A stretch of DNA of 64,000 nt, taken from assembly GCF_902148855.1 (NCBI RefSeq), contig NC_043973.1, positions 17,594,028-17,658,027 of the forward strand, in the 5' to 3' direction. The first letter of the stretch is position 1. Every line of letters begins with the position of its first letter. Positions 60,030 through 64,000 of this stretch are shown here, piece after piece. This stretch comes from Sphaeramia orbicularis. Its lineage: Eukaryota > Chordata > Actinopteri > Kurtiformes > Apogonidae. Position numbers and translations under genes: made by a program. The notes under the pieces were generated by a model. That model ran no database searches and was not told where the DNA came from. It saw only the letters and a list, made by a program, of their open reading frames with translations.

Positions 60030-60480
60030 TTAGAGGAAAGTCCATTAGGAAAAGAGCCCGAGCAGAAACATGATAGGCCTCATTCAGCCTCAGTGTCTGG
60101 CTGTCATCCATCAGTCAGCATCCTCTGGGGACGACCTCCACCTCCCCTGATGCTCCCAAACACACACTCCCATCACTCTGTCGCCAACACATTTATGGCT
60201 GTTTGCTCGCCTAGCAACTCAGAATAAACAGTGGGCAAACATCACAACTGCTGAGCCATTAAACAGGATCCAGACTCTGGCTCCGGACACCGTGAGCTTT
60301 GATGAGCTGCAGATCAGAATGAGGATTGTGTTTCATTAAGATTTAACAAAATGAATTCAAATTCTTATTTGATACCAATTGCTTTTATCACATCACATAT
60401 TTTCATAGCCAATATTAACACTGACAGGATTTTAGTGCATTTAATTTGTATTTCCATGAGTGTAGGCAGACGGATTCGAT
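60030..60480. other. Complex non-repetitive stretch; candidate conserved non-coding element
   Basis: Unlike its AT-rich, repeat-laden surroundings, this stretch has balanced composition and no low-complexity runs or repeat ends. No ORF of note. Words such as GCCTAGCAACTCAGAATAAA and GATGAGCTGCAGATCAGAAT are of the kind seen in vertebrate enhancers, but conservation cannot be tested here. Confidence 0.25.
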
Positions 60481-60616
60481 GTGGTGGTGATGATGATGAT
60501 GATGATGATGACTGTGGTGATGATGATTAAGCCTAATTACTGTGCATTTATTATTCAATGGGATTTTGTTTCATTAAGGCCAAGTGATGATGACGATGAT
60601 GATACTTGATAGGGTT
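60481..60616. repeat. Two (GAT)n tracts
   Basis: GTGGTGATGATGATGATG-type runs at 60483-60530 and about 60587-60604, separated by unique sequence (TTAAGCCTAATTACTGTGCA). Confidence 0.9.
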
Positions 60617-60894
60617 ACAGCCCTTTGGAGGAGATGACACTTCACCACCATGTTACCTCTGCTTTAACACAACATGAACAGTAAGTATTTATTATGAACA
60701 GTTATCGCCCTTCCTTATTAATAGTATTAAATCTTCATAAACACAACATCAGATTTGTAGCAAAAGCTTATGAGTTACTTTAAAGGGCCTATGTGTAGTT
60801 TTTCTACTTCCAAATATTAAAAGAAATAAAATAAGTGGTAATAAAGAGGTATGAAATTATACCAAACATGCCAATGTATTGGATCACAGGTGTC

Positions 60895-61466
60895 AAACAT
60901 GGGGTCCAGGGGCCAAATCCGGCCCGCCAAAGGGTTCAATCCGGCCCCTGGGATGAATTTGTGAAATGCAAAAATTACAGTAAGATATTAACAATCAAGG
61001 ATGTCGAACTTGTTTTAGTTGAGGTTCCACATACAGAGCAATGTGATCTCAACTAAAATAATAGCATAATAACCCATAAATAATGAACTCCAAATTTTCT
61101 CTTAGTTTTAGTGTAAAAACTTACATTAAATTACGAAAATATTAACATTTACAAACTATCCTTTAACAATAGAATGTGAAAAACCTGAACTTTTGAAAGT
61201 GAAATTTTGAGGTGTAATATTGATAAAATTGCACTTACTTTTCTCAAGAAATTTCAGTTTTTTCAGGTTGTTCACATTATTTTGTTTGGATAGTTTGTAA
61301 ATGTACATATTTTCATAATTTAATTTTGATTGCAGTAAAACAAAAAGAAAAATTTGGAGTCGTCATTATTTACAGGTTATTATGCTTCTGTTTTACTGGT
61401 CTGGCCCACTTGAGATCAATTTGGGCTTAATTTGGCCCCTGAACTAAAATGAGTTTGACACCCCTG
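60895..61466 (+). mobile_element. hAT MITE family H, copy 6
   Basis: Starts CACAGGTGTCAAACATGGGG, ends GAGTTTGACACCCCTG, with 8-bp target duplication TATTGGAT / TATCGGAT (60887-60894, 61467-61474). Non-coding, about 570 bp. Confidence 0.9.
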
Positions 61467-61596
61467 TATCGGATTGTAGTGACGTGAACTGTCAGATTTA
61501 TGTGACCACTAGAGGGAGTAGTAAGTCACTAAAACTAATGCCACAGGGCAATTTGACCAGTGCAACTGAAAGTGATGAGGTGGGATGAGAATCACT

Positions 61597-62777
61597 AAGG
61601 CCCAGGTTACACGATAACGCTCTCAGGTGAAAACAACAAAAAATGTTATCAGATGTGTCTTTTGTTTAGACGGCAATAGCATTTTTGGGGGGTGAAAATG
61701 CAAAATAAGTGAAACCACCTTCCAGAGTGGAAATCTTAAAAACACTCCATTCTCGCGTCATCGTCCAAAGGGTTGAAAACGCAAAACTGTGTTTTCTTGT
61801 CACGAATTTACATTACAGGCACACGCCAGTACAGAAAAACAACAACATGTCGGATTATTTCCCTGTGATGGACCTTCAAGTTGCCCTAACCGCTCTAATT
61901 TACATCCAAGAGTCGTTTCAGCAATTCTTACAAATCTTGTTGATGTTCTGTTTCCTGTTGTGTGATTGTATTTCGTGCTAGGAAAGAACAGGAAGAGAAG
62001 TAGAAAGGTTCTGCGCAGGTGCTTGGTCTTGGTGGTGGTGGTGATGCCACCCAGCCACCAAGGTTATTATTGTTAATGAAAACTAACGAAATGACGACAA
62101 CTACAATTGAAAAAACATTTTTGTTAACTGAAATAAATAAAAACTGAAAAAACGATAACTAAATGAAACTGTATTGTGTTCTTACAAAACCAACAAAACT
62201 TACAAAAATTATGGATAAAATTCCCTTCGTTTTCATCTTAGTAAATGTTGGATTGATATGAAATCAATTTATTTTCCTCAAGCAATTTTAGTTGGAGGCA
62301 CCGTACGACACTCCACGGTTCGTCACTTATTGTCACTTGTCATTTAGAGGCGTCTTCTTGTCCACACTCTACCTGGAAATATGGAGACTAAAGTTGGGAG
62401 AAAGCAGCAGAGTCCTGTCAGTTATTTATGTGAATATGACATCGAGGAAGATAAATGATATGAAAAAACTAAAACTAAACTAAAACTAAGCATTTAGAAA
62501 AAAAACCTAATACTAATAAAAGACGAATTAAAACTAACTAGAGAAAAAAAAAAGTCAAAACTAAATAAAAACTAAACTATAATGAAAAATCCAAAACTAT
62601 TATAACCTTGCTAGCCACCTGGCATACATACCACATTGATAAATGGACACTTTTGCATTTCCACCTGCATGCAGATTTTCCCCCCAAAACACATGTCTAA
62701 ATGCAGAATTAAAAGTGAGACCACAATGCCACATTTACGTTTTTGGTTCAGATTGTTACCGTCTAAACGTAGCCTCA
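61597..62777 (+). mobile_element. DNA transposon remnant, GTTACACGATAACG ends, split by another MITE
   Basis: Left GGCCCAGGTTACACGATAAC and right (reversed) GGCTACGTTTAGACGGTAAC are inverted ends. The interior has GTGAAACCACCTTCCAGAG and CACGCCAGTACAG words. A short frame (MSDYFPVMDLQVALTALIYI) may be the start of a decayed coding exon, but I do not recognise it. Target duplication unclear; hAT or Harbinger are both possible. Interrupted at 62060-62611. Confidence 0.6.
62060..62611. mobile_element. hAT-like MITE rich in AAACTAAA words
   Basis: Ends AAGGTTATTATTG and (reversed) CAAGGTTATAATAG. Flanked by CAGCCACC / TAGCCACC (62052-62059, 62612-62619), an 8-bp duplication with one change. The interior is a skewed run of AACTAAAA-type words, a repeat seen widely in fish. 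Nested in the preceding element. Confidence 0.75.
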
Positions 62778-63195
62778 TAAACAACTTTTAGAGTCAAAGA
62801 AAGTGACAGTAATATAAGTAAGAAGCACTGTTGTTGTTTTCACTGGACACAGATTTAAATGAATAGAATGGAGTTTGATGATGAACCCACAGTGTTTCTT
62901 CTACATGAGTGAGTTTGATTATGAGGCTGATGAAGGTGTAAAGTTATTATGGGATGTTATTATCTTTGCTAAGTTGCTGTTTGTTGATCTACAGTTCAGA
63001 CTAAACTGTGACAGTTCTGACCTTATTTGGACGATTCCAAACAGATCTTTAGTTCAGCTACTGACCACACAAACGGTACAGAAAAAGGAGGTGTTTTGGG
63101 GTTTTTACTGTGGCTGTTTTCTGTCTAAAAACAGAGCTAAGCTAACAGAGCTATAATGTAAACTATCAGCTGATGCAGCACAAGAAGATTACGAG

Positions 63196-63683
63196 CAGTG
63201 TTAGGCAAATTACTTTTAAAAAAGTGATTAGTTAAATTTACTAGTTACATTCCCAAAAAAGTAATTGAATTAGTAACGGAATTACTCCTTCATAAATGTA
63301 ATTAGTTACCAGGGAAAGTAATTATTGTGTTACTTTTTTGAAAAACCTTCAAATATGTAAACGGAAACTGATTTTTGAGCGTGTTTCAAGAACTTCTCAT
63401 AAACGAACGGCTGGTAACGAATTGGTTCTTATCGTTCACTGAAAAGAGCCATTCAAGAGACTCAACTCATCCGCGAACATCACACCTCTCGTGCCTGGCT
63501 GAGCGAGCCAGAACGGATAACAGCTGTTAGATATCAGTGCATAGTAACGTGCCACATTTCACTGTCAGTAACCGTAACAGCGTTGTAACGTTTCAAGTAG
63601 TAATTTATTAGATTACCCGTTACTGGAAAACAATAATGGTGCTAGTAACACCGCTATTTTTAACGCCGTTATTCCCAACGCTG
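63196..63683. mobile_element. hAT-like MITE, CAGTGTTGGG-type ends
   Basis: Starts CAGTGTTAGGCAAATTACTT and ends GTTATTCCCAACGCTG; 8-bp duplication ATTACGAG / ATTATGAG (63188-63195, 63684-63691). Repeated AGTAACGGTTACT-like words fill the inside. Non-coding. Confidence 0.85.
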
Positions 63684-63880
63684 ATTATGAGACACAGTGT
63701 CAAAATGCCGACGATCAAAATAATCACTTTGCGTTTTGGTTTGAAGAAAACTTGATAATACCATAATACAGATGTGTGTAAATATTGAGCTTTATACTTT
63801 ATTCAGTGAGTGATACAATTTGTGGATATGTAGGGTTAATTTGTTGGTGGTTTTATTGGTTTGAAGTGTGTTCTGATTAG

Positions 63881-64000
63881 AGGTACACCGATATATTGGC
63901 TGGCCGATATATTGGGCATATTGATTTTTTTCAATATCGGCTGTTTGCCTTAATTTTTATTTTTTTGAAAGCCAATATTTGATCAGTAGTAAAAATGTTA
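63881..64000 (+). mobile_element. Start of a repeat with ACCGATATATTGGC ends, cut by the window edge
   Basis: AGGTACACCGATATATTGGC, then TGGCCGATATATTGG and CAATATCGGC, is the beginning of a palindrome-rich repeat frequent in fish genomes. Its other end is beyond the window. Confidence 0.5.

Overview
The window is nuclear DNA from a ray-finned (teleost-type) fish. Five vertebrate protein genes with GT-AG introns can be read exon by exon, and the spaces between and inside them are filled with repeats typical of fish genomes: Tc1/mariner, hAT, piggyBac-like and Harbinger-like miniature elements, LINE tails, a tRNA-derived SINE and microsatellites. No prokaryotic gene, CRISPR array, retrovirus or LTR element was seen.

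Layout. (1) 1-3187: 5' part of a tRNA-selenocysteine-associated protein gene (trnau1ap, minus; rest off the left edge). (2) 3629-3700: an intact tRNA-Gln(CTG) gene, minus, in the 750-bp space between two divergent genes. (3) 3941-9683: ankrd45, plus, 4 exons, 207 aa, with an RFX-type X-box just upstream. Its first intron carries a TTAA-flanked MITE, an intact-looking Tc1 transposon with a 341-aa transposase, and a foldback element. (4) 10325-11564: a piggyBac-like MITE split by an internally deleted mariner. (5) 14774-21621: bpnt2/impad1, minus, 8 exons, 342 aa. (6) 22250-24434: LINE 3' fragments and a hAT MITE. (7) 25686-39756: dars2, minus, 17 exons, 659 aa. (8) 40200-43875: a repeat-rich spacer between the divergent dars2 and cryz promoters. 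(9) 43876-54700: cryz, plus, 8 exons, 328 aa. (10) 54700-64000: no coding exon recognised; mostly repeats plus one complex non-repetitive stretch near 60.0-60.5 kb that could be a conserved non-coding element.

The genes do not form a pathway. bpnt2 works in the Golgi on PAP from sulfation, dars2 charges mitochondrial tRNA-Asp, cryz is a cytosolic NADPH quinone reductase, ankrd45 is linked to cilia and cell division in the literature, and trnau1ap serves selenocysteine incorporation. As I recall the human map, ANKRD45 and DARS2 are near neighbours on 1q25, so part of this order looks ancient.

The most distinctive content is the repeat layer: at least seven copies of one TTAA-flanked MITE family (three of them with other elements inserted, one nested four levels deep), six copies of one hAT MITE with readable 8-bp target duplications, a Tc1 copy with near-identical ends and an open transposase, and a tRNA-derived SINE split by a Harbinger-like MITE. 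I found no convincing new biological system. The strongest unusual observations are structural and are listed as findings.
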